Positions 1-5,125 are shown, counted from the stretch's first letter. The stretch: DNA of 5,211 nucleotides from Clostridia bacterium (GCA_018333845.1 JAGXSK010000252.1:1-5211), one strand, 5' to 3'. A program made the numbers and translations. Notes: a model not told the origin generated them from the sequence alone.

Positions 1-350
1 TAGTCATGGATAATGAGATTATTGCCATGACCAGAAAGGTACTAGAGGGAATTCCGGTAAATGACAAGACCCTGGCGGTGGATGTGATCAAAAGTGTAGG
101 TGCACGTGGGCACTTCCTTGCCGAGGAACATACTGTAAAGCATATGAGAAAGCTATCTGAAACCAGGCTCATGGACCGCAGGATGCGCCAGTTCTGGGTT
201 GAGCGGGGTGCAAAGGACCTAGCCACCACCTGTGATGAAAAGGCAAGGGAGATACTAGAAACCCACAAGCCAGAGCCGTTACCTGAACACGTCCATAAAA
301 CTCTCTTGAAAATTATAGAGCAGAGAGAAAACGAGCTGGGAATCAGGTAG
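1..350 (+). CDS. MttB-family (trimethylamine/betaine-type) methyltransferase, C-terminal end only
   Basis: This is the last ~115 residues of a protein whose family is usually close to 480 residues, so most of the gene lies off the left edge. MttB-family enzymes move a methyl group from trimethylamine, glycine betaine or related quaternary amines to a corrinoid protein. The recognised C-terminal pattern is DNEI..M, then VND.TLAVDVIKSVG..GHFL..EHTVKHMR, then LMDRR...W...GAKDL and a charged tail. The first ATG (position 6) has no ribosome binding site, is preceded in frame by an open GTC codon, and matches an internal Met of the family, so it is not the true start. The pyrrolysine position of true MttB lies upstream of this fragment, so the substrate class cannot be told. 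The gene ends in tandem stops, TAG then TAA. A strong terminator follows 35 bp later. The family call is confident; the substrate is unknown. Confidence 0.85.
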   Translation, partial: VMDNEIIAMTRKVLEGIPVNDKTLAVDVIKSVGARGHFLAEEHTVKHMRKLSETRLMDRRMRQFWVERGAKDLATTCDEKAREILETHKPEPLPEHVHKTLLKIIEQRENELGIR

Positions 351-385
351 TAACAGTAAGCCTTAACCCAACTTTCGACTAACAC

Positions 386-426
386 AAAGCTGTTTGATGT
401 GTTGTATTCATCAAACAGCTTTTTTT
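386..426 (+). terminator. Intrinsic terminator after the methyltransferase gene
   Basis: A perfect 14-bp stem (386-399 with 409-422, beginning AAAGCTG) encloses a 9-nt loop and runs into seven consecutive T residues (420-426). It sits 35 bp after the methyltransferase stop. The minus strand carries the same stem followed by a weaker TTTGTGTT tract, so it may also end cysK transcripts arriving from the right. No other terminator is evident in the 427-505 gap. Confidence 0.93.
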
Positions 427-505
427 CAGGTCTGCCAATTTTCAACAATGGGTTTATGGCATCCACCTTCTCTTTTAATTCACATAAGCAGAAGTTTGCC
501 TCTGT

Positions 506-1441
506 CTATTCCCCTTGATATAGTATAGTGGATAAATATCTTTCTCCAGTATCAGGTAAGACTACTACTATGTTTTTACCAGCATTTTCAGGCTCCCTAG
601 CTATTTGTGTAGCTGCATAGGCTGCAGCTCCAGAGGAAATTCCTACTAATAAACCCTCATGTTTTGCTAATTCTCTAGCTGTTTGGAAGGCATCCTCATT
701 TTTTACGGTGATTATTTCATCTATTACAGCTGTGTTTAAGATGTCTGGCACAAAGCCTGCTCCAATACCCTGGATTTTATGGGAACCCGGAGTTCCTCCA
801 GAGAGGACTGGTGAATCTGTTGGCTCTACAGCTACAATTTTCACATTTGAGTTTCTGGATTTTAAAACTTCACCTACTCCTGTAATTGTTCCTCCAGTGC
901 CTACACCAGCAACAAATATGTCCACCTTGCCATGGGTATCCCTGAGTATTTCTTCGGCAGTTGTTCTTCTATGGACTTCTGGATTGGCTGTGTTTTTAAA
1001 CTGTTGAGGCATATAAGAATTTGGGGTAGCTTCAAATAGTTCCTCTGCCTTGGCTATGGCACCCTTCATTCCCTGTGTGCCAGGAGTTAAAACAAGTTCT
1101 GCACCTAAAGCTTTTAAGAGATTTCTTCTTTCGATACTCATTGTTTCGGGCATGGTAAGAATAAGCCTGTAGCCTTTAGCAGCAGCAGCGAAGGCCAAAG
1201 CTATTCCTGTATTACCACTAGTTGGTTCGATAATAACACTATCATTATTTAATAATCCATTATCCTCTGCATGCTTGATCATTGCATATCCAATTCTGTC
1301 CTTGACACTTCCAGCTGGGTTAAAGTATTCCAGCTTAGCTATCACTCTTCCAGACAGTTTTTTCGAAGAGTTATAGTTTACAAGTTCTAGTAAAGGGGTA
1401 TTGCCAATTAGTTCTGTTAAATTCTTAGCTATGTTTTCCAT
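506..1441 (-). CDS. cysK: Cysteine synthase A (O-acetylserine sulfhydrylase)
   Basis: This 311-residue PLP enzyme makes L-cysteine and acetate from O-acetyl-L-serine and sulfide in the cytoplasm; the length is normal for the family. Visible landmarks are the PLP lysine in SVKDR (K47), the substrate-binding loop TSGNTG (74-79), PQQFKN (145-150), the phosphate-binding loop GTGGT (181-185), GIGAGF (225-230), GISSG (267-271) and PDTGERY (296-302). The start is set by AGAGGTGA (1445-1452) just upstream of the ATG. The gene diverges from metI across a 292-bp control region and has its own strong promoter. It ends in a single TAG with no close back-up stop. In Bacillus, CysK also acts as the partner of the repressor CymR, which matters here because an Rrf2 regulator lies in the same locus. 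Cystathionine beta-synthase and CysM are less likely: the length and motifs match CysK and no extra regulatory domain is present. Confidence 0.95.
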   Translation of the reverse strand: MENIAKNLTELIGNTPLLELVNYNSSKKLSGRVIAKLEYFNPAGSVKDRIGYAMIKHAEDNGLLNNDSVIIEPTSGNTGIALAFAAAAKGYRLILTMPETMSIERRNLLKALGAELVLTPGTQGMKGAIAKAEELFEATPNSYMPQQFKNTANPEVHRRTTAEEILRDTHGKVDIFVAGVGTGGTITGVGEVLKSRNSNVKIVAVEPTDSPVLSGGTPGSHKIQGIGAGFVPDILNTAVIDEIITVKNEDAFQTARELAKHEGLLVGISSGAAAYAATQIAREPENAGKNIVVVLPDTGERYLSTILYQGE

Positions 1442-1461
1442 AAGTCACCTCTTATTATATC

Positions 1462-1496
1462 TTAGTAAATCACTATGTTTAGTAGGTTTAACTAAA
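1462..1496. promoter_or_regulatory. Candidate operator at the cysK start point
   Basis: The inverted repeat TTTAGT-N7-ACTAAA (1478-1483 and 1491-1496) covers the predicted cysK transcription start and touches the -10 box. A further TTAGTAAA lies downstream of the start point at 1462-1469, and an identical TTAGTAAA lies upstream of the -35 box at 1532-1539. The placement is typical of a repressor site. TTAGT/ACTAA half-sites vaguely recall the GACTA/TAGTC arms of IscR-type Rrf2 sites, so the Rrf2 protein encoded nearby is a possible ligand. That assignment is inference only. Confidence 0.45.
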
Positions 1497-1524
1497 TCAT
1501 AAATGTAAAGCCTTAAAATGTCAA
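1496..1524 (-). promoter_or_regulatory. Predicted sigma-A-type promoter of cysK
   Basis: Read on the minus strand, a perfect -35 TTGACA (1519-1524) is separated by 17 bp from a -10 TATGAT (1496-1501). Transcription would start near 1489, leaving a leader of roughly 48 nt before the ATG. No T-box, SAM or other known riboswitch signature is seen in this leader, so control is more likely by a DNA-binding protein. Confidence 0.85.
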
Positions 1525-1621
1525 GCAAATATTAGTAAAAATATAACAATAAAAATCATTATAATAATAAATATTAGCAATAAAGTGATATATTTATCTT
1601 TTGCCACATTTATCTTTGTCA

Positions 1622-1650
1622 TTGCATTACGTGAAGTTTAACATTATAAT
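1622..1650 (+). promoter_or_regulatory. Predicted promoter of the metI-metC cluster
   Basis: TTGCAT (1622-1627), a partial -35 match, is spaced exactly 17 bp from a perfect TATAAT (1645-1650). Transcription would begin near 1657, giving a leader of about 77 nt. The surrounding region (about 1500-1690) is very AT-rich. No SAM-I riboswitch (GATGAAACC-type core) and no T-box (GGTGG..ACCGCG) is present, although met genes of this phylum often carry one. Confidence 0.7.
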
Positions 1651-1690
1651 ATATAATAACATATTAAAACAATAGGAATTATAATGATTG

Positions 1691-1706
1691 TTTACTGATC
1701 AGGAAA
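1691..1706. promoter_or_regulatory. Imperfect palindrome in the metI leader, possible operator
   Basis: TTTACTGATCAGGAAA is a 16-bp palindrome with one mismatched pair, centred on CTGATCAG. It lies about 35 bp after the predicted start point and 27 bp before the metI start codon, where a bound protein could block transcription. It does not share an obvious sequence with the repeat at the cysK promoter. The regulator is unknown. Confidence 0.3.
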
Positions 1707-1733
1707 ATTATTTATTGAAGGGCGGTAGGAGAA

Positions 1734-2885
1734 GTGAAGGGAAATCTGCATAAAGATACAAAGGTTGTTCATGGTAGTAAGGGTAGTGACCCGTATACAG
1801 GTGCCATAAGCTTTCCAATTTATCAGAGTGCTACCTTTAAGCATCCAGGACTTAATCAATCCACAGGCTATGACTATACGCGGGAATCAAATCCTACAAG
1901 AGAAGAATTAGAAAAAACCATTGCCATACTGGAAAATGCTGCGGCTGGTCTTGCTTTTTCAAGCGGTATGGCAGCAGCAACAGCGTTAATGGAGTTGTTT
2001 TCTGCAGGAGATCATTTTGTCGTCTCTGATGATATATATGGAGGTACTTATCGTTTATTTGAGGAGATATGTAAAAAACGGCAGTTAGAGTTTTCATATG
2101 TTGACACATGTTGTATAAATCAAATAAAGAATGCAACTAGGCCTAAAACTAGGGCTATTTTCATTGAGACACCTACAAATCCAATGATGAAGGTGGCAGA
2201 TATAGCCGGGATCTGCTGTTTTGCCAGAAGCAAAGGGATTTTTACTATTGTTGATAATACCTTTCTAACACCCTATTTTCAAAGACCTATTGATTTAGGA
2301 GCTGATGTTGTGTTACACAGTGGCACCAAATATCTTGGAGGGCATAATGATACACTAGCAGGCTTTCTTGTGGTTAACGATAAGCTGCTGGCTGAAAAAT
2401 TACTATTTATACAGAAATCGACTGGAGCAGTATTAAGTCCCTTTGATAGCTGGCTGATGCTAAGGGGAATTAAAACCCTGGCATTGAGGATGGAAAAACA
2501 GGAAAAAAACGCAATAAAGATAGCGGCCTGGTTGCATTCCCAAAGGCAATACATTGACAAAGTATACTATGTGGGACTTCCAGAGCATGAAGGTTACGAA
2601 CTGTCCAAAAGGCAGGCAAGTGGATTTGGAGCAATGATTTCATTTAATGTAAAGGATGTTCGATATGTACGCAGAATATTAGAAAGGGTAAAGGTGATAT
2701 CCTATGCAGAAAGTCTTGGGGGTGTAGAAAGCTTAATCACATATCCAGTTTTACAAACCCATGCTGCAATACCCAAATCAATCCTCGATAGAATAGGAGT
2801 TAATGATAGGCTTTTAAGGTTATCTGTGGGCATAGAAAATGTTGAAGATTTGATTAATGATTTAAAACAGGCTATGGAAGAATAG
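1734..2885 (+). CDS. metI: MetI-type cystathionine gamma-synthase (PLP trans-sulfuration enzyme)
   Basis: This 383-residue fold-type I PLP enzyme probably condenses cysteine with an O-acylated homoserine to give cystathionine; Bacillus MetI can also use sulfide directly. Family landmarks are Y48-x-R50 (phosphate contact from the partner subunit), SSGMA (76-80), Y102 in DIYGGTYR (ring stacking), D174 in VDNTF, the PLP lysine K199 in HSGTKYLGGH, SLGGVES (327-333) and R362 (substrate carboxylate). GGTYRLFE, KYLGGHNDTLAG and the AESLGGVES..TYP..QTH stretch are closer to remembered Bacillus MetI than to MetC. The YGGTY motif instead of YGCT argues against a classical methionine gamma-lyase. The start is GTG, with AGGAG (1727-1731) only two bases upstream, an unusually short spacing; no better in-frame start is seen. 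It ends TAG-TGA and metC follows after 12 bp, so the two are co-transcribed. A cystathionine gamma-lyase/homocysteine desulfhydrase (MccB type) remains possible. Confidence 0.8.
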   Translation: MKGNLHKDTKVVHGSKGSDPYTGAISFPIYQSATFKHPGLNQSTGYDYTRESNPTREELEKTIAILENAAAGLAFSSGMAAATALMELFSAGDHFVVSDDIYGGTYRLFEEICKKRQLEFSYVDTCCINQIKNATRPKTRAIFIETPTNPMMKVADIAGICCFARSKGIFTIVDNTFLTPYFQRPIDLGADVVLHSGTKYLGGHNDTLAGFLVVNDKLLAEKLLFIQKSTGAVLSPFDSWLMLRGIKTLALRMEKQEKNAIKIAAWLHSQRQYIDKVYYVGLPEHEGYELSKRQASGFGAMISFNVKDVRYVRRILERVKVISYAESLGGVESLITYPVLQTHAAIPKSILDRIGVNDRLLRLSVGIENVEDLINDLKQAMEE

Positions 2886-2897
2886 TGAGGAATAGTT

Positions 2898-4040
2898 ATG
2901 AACAATAAATTTGCCACTAAACTGATAAACAATGGAAATGATAAGTGTAAATTTACTGGGGCACTTAGTGTTCCTATTTACCAAGCTTCCACTTTTCATC
3001 AGGAAGACATTGATAATTCTCCGGAGTTTGAGTACTCTAGATCTGGCAATCCTACAAGAAAAGCCCTTGAAGAAACCATCACATATCTAGAAGGGGCTGA
3101 AAGGGGTTTTGCATTTTCAAGTGGTATGGCTGCTATTGCTTCTGTTTTAACTATATTTTCAGCGGGTGACCATATAATTGCTAGTCAGGACATCTATGGA
3201 GGAACTTATAGAGTTAGTACGAGTATTTTTAACCGTTTAAATATAGATGTTAGTTTTGTAAATACCAACAATCTGGAGGCTATAGAAAATGGAATAAGAA
3301 ATAACACCAGAGCTCTATTTCTTGAAACTCCATCCAACCCATTATTTAGAATTACAGATATTAAAAAAGCATCAGAAATAGCTAAAAAGCATAATCTCAT
3401 TACCATAATAGACAACACATTTATGACTCCCTATCTGCAGAGACCGATAGAACTAGGAGTTGATGTTGTAATCCATAGTGCTACAAAATTTTTAGGGGGA
3501 CATAGTGATGTAATTGGAGGAGTGGTTGCAGTTAAGGGAGAAACCCTTGCAAATAGAGTCTATACCATCCAAAATAGTTTTGGAGCTATTTTAGGTCCCT
3601 TGGATAGTTGGTTGTTGTTAAGAGGAATAAAGACATTAAAGGTAAGGTTGGATTATCAACAAAAGAATGCTGTCAAACTGGCTCATTGGTTTAGGGAACA
3701 ACCAGAAATTAAAAATGTTTATTATCCTGGGCTAGAAGGCCATGATGGCTACGAAATTCATAGGAATCAGGCTGATGGGCCAGGTGCAGTACTTTCAATT
3801 GAAACAGTTGACAGGGAGATAACTAGAAGGTTTTTGAAAAAAATCAAACTGGCTGCTGTAGCTGTTAGTCTAGGTGGTATCGAAACCATAGCTTCATACC
3901 CCTATAAAATGTCCCATGGTTCAATGCCAAAACATGTTAAGGAAGAACTAGGAATTAATGATAGAATAATTAGGTTTTCCGCAGGCCTGGAGGATTGTGA
4001 TGATTTAATAGAGGATTTTAAACAGGCTTTAAGGGGTTAA
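2898..4040 (+). CDS. metC: MetC-type cystathionine beta-lyase (PLP trans-sulfuration enzyme)
   Basis: This 380-residue paralogue of the preceding protein, roughly half identical by eye, probably splits cystathionine into homocysteine, pyruvate and ammonia, the last step before methionine synthase. Landmarks are Y46-x-R48, SSGMA (74-78), Y100 in DIYGGTYR, D172 in IDNTF, the PLP lysine K197 in HSATKFLGGHSD, AVSLGGIE (322-329) and R359. Stretches such as STFHQ, YSRSGNPTRKALE, DNTFMTP.LQRP.ELGVD and AVSLG.IE.I.SYP..MSH..MP match remembered Bacillus MetC better than MetI, giving the same metI-metC gene order as in Bacillus. The ATG is preceded by TGAGGA (2886-2891) at 6-nt spacing, inside the 12-bp gap after metI. 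The gene ends in TAA. Side reactions on cysteine or homocysteine are common in this family and cannot be excluded from sequence. Confidence 0.82.
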   Translation: MNNKFATKLINNGNDKCKFTGALSVPIYQASTFHQEDIDNSPEFEYSRSGNPTRKALEETITYLEGAERGFAFSSGMAAIASVLTIFSAGDHIIASQDIYGGTYRVSTSIFNRLNIDVSFVNTNNLEAIENGIRNNTRALFLETPSNPLFRITDIKKASEIAKKHNLITIIDNTFMTPYLQRPIELGVDVVIHSATKFLGGHSDVIGGVVAVKGETLANRVYTIQNSFGAILGPLDSWLLLRGIKTLKVRLDYQQKNAVKLAHWFREQPEIKNVYYPGLEGHDGYEIHRNQADGPGAVLSIETVDREITRRFLKKIKLAAVAVSLGGIETIASYPYKMSHGSMPKHVKEELGINDRIIRFSAGLEDCDDLIEDFKQALRG

Positions 4041-4133
4041 AAGATAGTTAAGAATGTAACAGAGTAGGGGGCTGCAAGGGCAGTCTATTCCGAATATATA
4101 GGCATGTAATAAATACTTACGGGAGTTGATTAA

Positions 4134-4589
4134 ATGAAGTTCTCCACACGTGCCAGGTATGGTTTAAGGGCCATGGTTGAACTGGCAATAAACTATAATC
4201 CTAATGAGCCAATTTCTCTTGGTTATATTGCTGAAAAACAGGGTATATCTGAGGGGTATTTAGAACAGCTCATGACCTTTCTTCGAAGGGGAGGGCTTGT
4301 CAGGAGTGTGAGAGGCCCACAAGGCGGGTATATATTAAATAGAGAACCTAAGGAAATTACTGCTGGAGATGTTGTTAGATGCTTAGAAGGGCCTCTTGCC
4401 CCCACCAGCTGTGTTGCAGAAGAAGACCCTGAGATATGTGAAAGGGCTAGCTTTTGTGTAACACAGGGCTTATGGACAAGGGTTAGAGATGCTGTAGTCA
4501 GAGAATTAGATAGTACGTCTTTAGAGGACCTTCACCAGGAATTCAAACAGCTTCAACAATACCAACAGGACTACTGCTATTATATCTAG
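4134..4589 (+). CDS. Rrf2-family regulator with IscR-like cysteines and a CymR-like tail
   Basis: This 151-residue winged-helix transcription factor opens with the family signature MKFSTRARYGLRAMVELA. The recognition-helix region GISEGYLEQLMTFLRRGGLV (37-56) and the wing SVRGPQGGY (58-66) follow, then ITAGDVVRCLEGPLAP (75-90) leading into the dimerisation helix. C93, C102 and C108 (CX8CX5C) sit where IscR and NsrR hold an Fe-S cluster; C83 and C148 are extra. Bacillus CymR lacks these cysteines, yet the C-terminal part here (RDAV...LDSTSLEDL, ending YYI) is CymR-like. Expected role: a redox- or Fe-S-responsive regulator of sulfur metabolism, probably of cysK and metI. It lies 93 bp after metC and may share that transcript or use a weak local promoter. 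GGGAG (4121-4125) precedes the ATG by 8 nt. The stop is TAG, then one codon, then TAA. The usual neighbours iscS and iscU do not follow here. Confidence 0.9.
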   Translation: MKFSTRARYGLRAMVELAINYNPNEPISLGYIAEKQGISEGYLEQLMTFLRRGGLVRSVRGPQGGYILNREPKEITAGDVVRCLEGPLAPTSCVAEEDPEICERASFCVTQGLWTRVRDAVVRELDSTSLEDLHQEFKQLQQYQQDYCYYI

Positions 4590-4599
4590 TTTTAATTGT

Positions 4600-4653
4600 A
4601 CTTCCTGGTGGAAGTGCTGCAAAACATAATTATTTTCTATTAAACTTCCTGGT
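4600..4653. repeat. Direct repeat ACTTCCTGGT, two copies
   Basis: ACTTCCTGGT occurs at 4600-4609 and again at 4644-4653, flanking an AT-rich spacer. The first copy forms a small hairpin, CTTCC-TGGT-GGAAG (4601-4614). The repeat begins just after the Rrf2 stop codon. Its function is unknown; a chance pair cannot be excluded at this length. Confidence 0.4.
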
Positions 4654-4782
4654 ATACATGCCGGGGGCCTGTAAAAGTGAGTCCGATGAAGCGGTTCATT
4701 TTTCTTGCTTATTTATTTTTATCTTCGCACAGCCTGTAAGACCCCGCCCTCGAAAGGGGACACACCTGCTGAAGTCTGGGAT

Positions 4783-4817
4783 ATTCCTGGGGACAGGAAT
4801 GTCCCCACTAATGGGGA
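4783..4817. repeat. Overlapping GGGGACA-type inverted repeats
   Basis: GGGGAC (4789-4794) and GTCCCC (4801-4806) form a perfect 6-bp hairpin with loop AGGAAT. ATTCCT (4783-4788) is also a perfect complement of that AGGAAT loop, and TCCCC (4802-4806) can instead pair with GGGGA (4813-4817). The structures are mutually exclusive or pseudoknotted. GGGGACA also occurs at 4756-4762. The pattern resembles REP-type palindromic repeats as much as an RNA element. Confidence 0.5.
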
Positions 4818-4852
4818 TTAACAGGCTATAAGCTCGAAATAAGTGCGGCTAA

Positions 4853-4886
4853 GGTTCAGGTGGGGTTTTATAACCCCACCTGAACC
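4853..4886. repeat. Perfect 15-bp hairpin with 4-nt loop
   Basis: The arms at 4853-4867 (GGTTCAGGTGGGGTT) and 4872-4886 are exact reverse complements around a TTAT loop. The plus-strand tail is only moderately T-rich (AAGTCTTCTTTATG), so this could be a weak terminator, the 3' end of a structured RNA, or a dispersed palindromic repeat. It lies 264 bp after the Rrf2 stop. Confidence 0.75.
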
Positions 4887-4943
4887 AAGTCTTCTTTATG
4901 TACATTGATATTATTCAAGAAAGAGAAGAAAAATTGGAAATAT

Positions 4944-4965
4944 AAAGAGCCATATGGCTCTTTTT
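4944..4965 (+). terminator. Intrinsic terminator between convergent units
   Basis: AAAGAGCC (4944-4951) pairs with GGCTCTTT (4956-4963) around ATAT, which can itself close into two more base pairs. A run of five T residues (4961-4965) follows on the plus strand, with more T residues after one C. On the minus strand the same stem runs into TTTATATTT, so it may also end transcripts from the ridA/hsdS side. Confidence 0.88.
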
Positions 4966-4974
4966 CTTACACTA

Positions 4975-5121
4975 TCAGACACCCATGCCGCTTCGCGGCA
5001 CCACTGATGGCATAAAATATTTGTCCATGTTTATCCCCAGCAGTCGCTCAGTCACCATATCAGAGTTTCGGGTGTCTACAAGCCGAAGATGTTTGCCGAG
5101 GGGCTCATAATTTTTATGCAT
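4975..5121 (-). pseudogene. hsdS: Truncated type I restriction specificity subunit (HsdS) N-terminus
   Basis: This 48-codon frame on the minus strand starts with ATG and ends with TGA. Residues 4-40 show the classic opening of many HsdS proteins: NYEPLGKHLR, VDTRN (15-19), LLGINMDKYFMPSV (27-40). In intact proteins of about 400 residues this begins the first target recognition domain, which chooses the DNA sequence for the restriction-modification complex. Family homology stops at V40, where a sequence like ANTIGTD would be expected; the last eight residues (VPRSGMGV) come from a GC-rich hairpin sequence. No continuation is seen in other frames before the terminator at 4944-4965. No hsdM or hsdR is visible. 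It follows the RidA-like gene by 42 bp. The fragment cannot form a recognition domain, so it is probably a relic, although its ribosome binding site is intact and it could still be translated. Confidence 0.75.
4986..5000. repeat. GC-rich hairpin at the HsdS break point
   Basis: TGCCGC-TTC-GCGGCA (4986-5000) is a perfect 6-bp inverted repeat. Weaker outer arms ATCAG (4974-4978) and CTGAT (5004-5008) extend it asymmetrically. It begins within a base or two of where HsdS homology is lost. Separately, AGACACCC (4977-4984) is the reverse complement of GGGTGTCT (5070-5077) inside the fragment. Confidence 0.6.
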
Positions 5122-5125
5122 TTAT

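Larger units (their letters stand above)
4661..4890 (+). ncRNA. Candidate structured RNA or hairpin-rich repeat region
   Basis: No convincing gene is seen between the Rrf2 stop (4589) and the HsdS remnant (4975). The middle of this gap is much richer in G+C than its flanks and can fold. CGCACAGCCTGT (4726-4737) pairs with ACAGGCT (4821-4827) and, after a 15-nt bulge, with GTGCG (4843-4847). Inside lie CCCT-CGAA-AGGG (4747-4758) and the 4789-4806 hairpin, and a 15-bp hairpin (4853-4886) closes the region. GCCTGTAA occurs twice (4667-4674, 4732-4739), so ACAGGC has two possible partners. A terminator follows at 4944. It matches no riboswitch, tmRNA, SRP or RNase P signature I can recall. 6S RNA is one possibility because the 6S gene lies near cymR in Bacillus, but I cannot confirm its central bubble. 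REP-like repeat DNA is the main alternative. The strand is inferred from the plus-strand terminator; the ends are approximate. Confidence 0.35.

Noticed and set aside
1..3. TAG triplet at the left edge as a possible pyrrolysine codon of the MttB-family gene
   Set aside because: It is out of frame with the gene, whose codons fall at 3-5, 6-8 and so on.
6..8. ATG as a true start of a 114-residue protein
   Set aside because: No ribosome binding site precedes it, the frame is open upstream to the edge, and the protein aligns with the C-terminal end of a much longer family.
708..1007. Plus-strand 99-codon open frame
   Set aside because: It lies wholly antisense to cysK, has no family resemblance and no ribosome binding site.
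1442..1733. T-box or SAM riboswitch in the cysK-metI divergent region
   Set aside because: The signature cores were looked for on both strands and are absent; the region is AT-rich and unstructured apart from the noted repeats.
1894..2136. Minus-strand open frame inside metI
   Set aside because: It is antisense to a well-supported PLP enzyme gene and its product is low-complexity and Leu-rich; the similar antisense frames at 2279-2560, 2702-2932, 3206-3418 and 4223-4405 were rejected for the same reason.
4687..4702. ATGAA-GCGG-TTCAT followed by T residues as a terminator of the Rrf2 gene
   Set aside because: A five-pair, AT-rich stem is too weak to support a terminator call.
4660..4705. SAM-I riboswitch suggested by CCGATGAAG near the met genes
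   Set aside because: Only the short CCGATGAAG resembles the SAM-I core. The GGCAACC and AAGGTGC elements are missing, and the site is downstream of the genes.
4720..4780. Cyclic di-GMP riboswitch suggested by CGCACAG and CGAAAGG
   Set aside because: The order and spacing of the conserved GCACAGGGCAAACC, GGGACGCAAAGCC and GGTAGGTAGC-type elements are not met.
4898..4945. 15-codon open frame MYIDIIQEREEKLEI after the long hairpin
   Set aside because: It has no ribosome binding site, is very short and runs into the terminator stem; it is probably chance.
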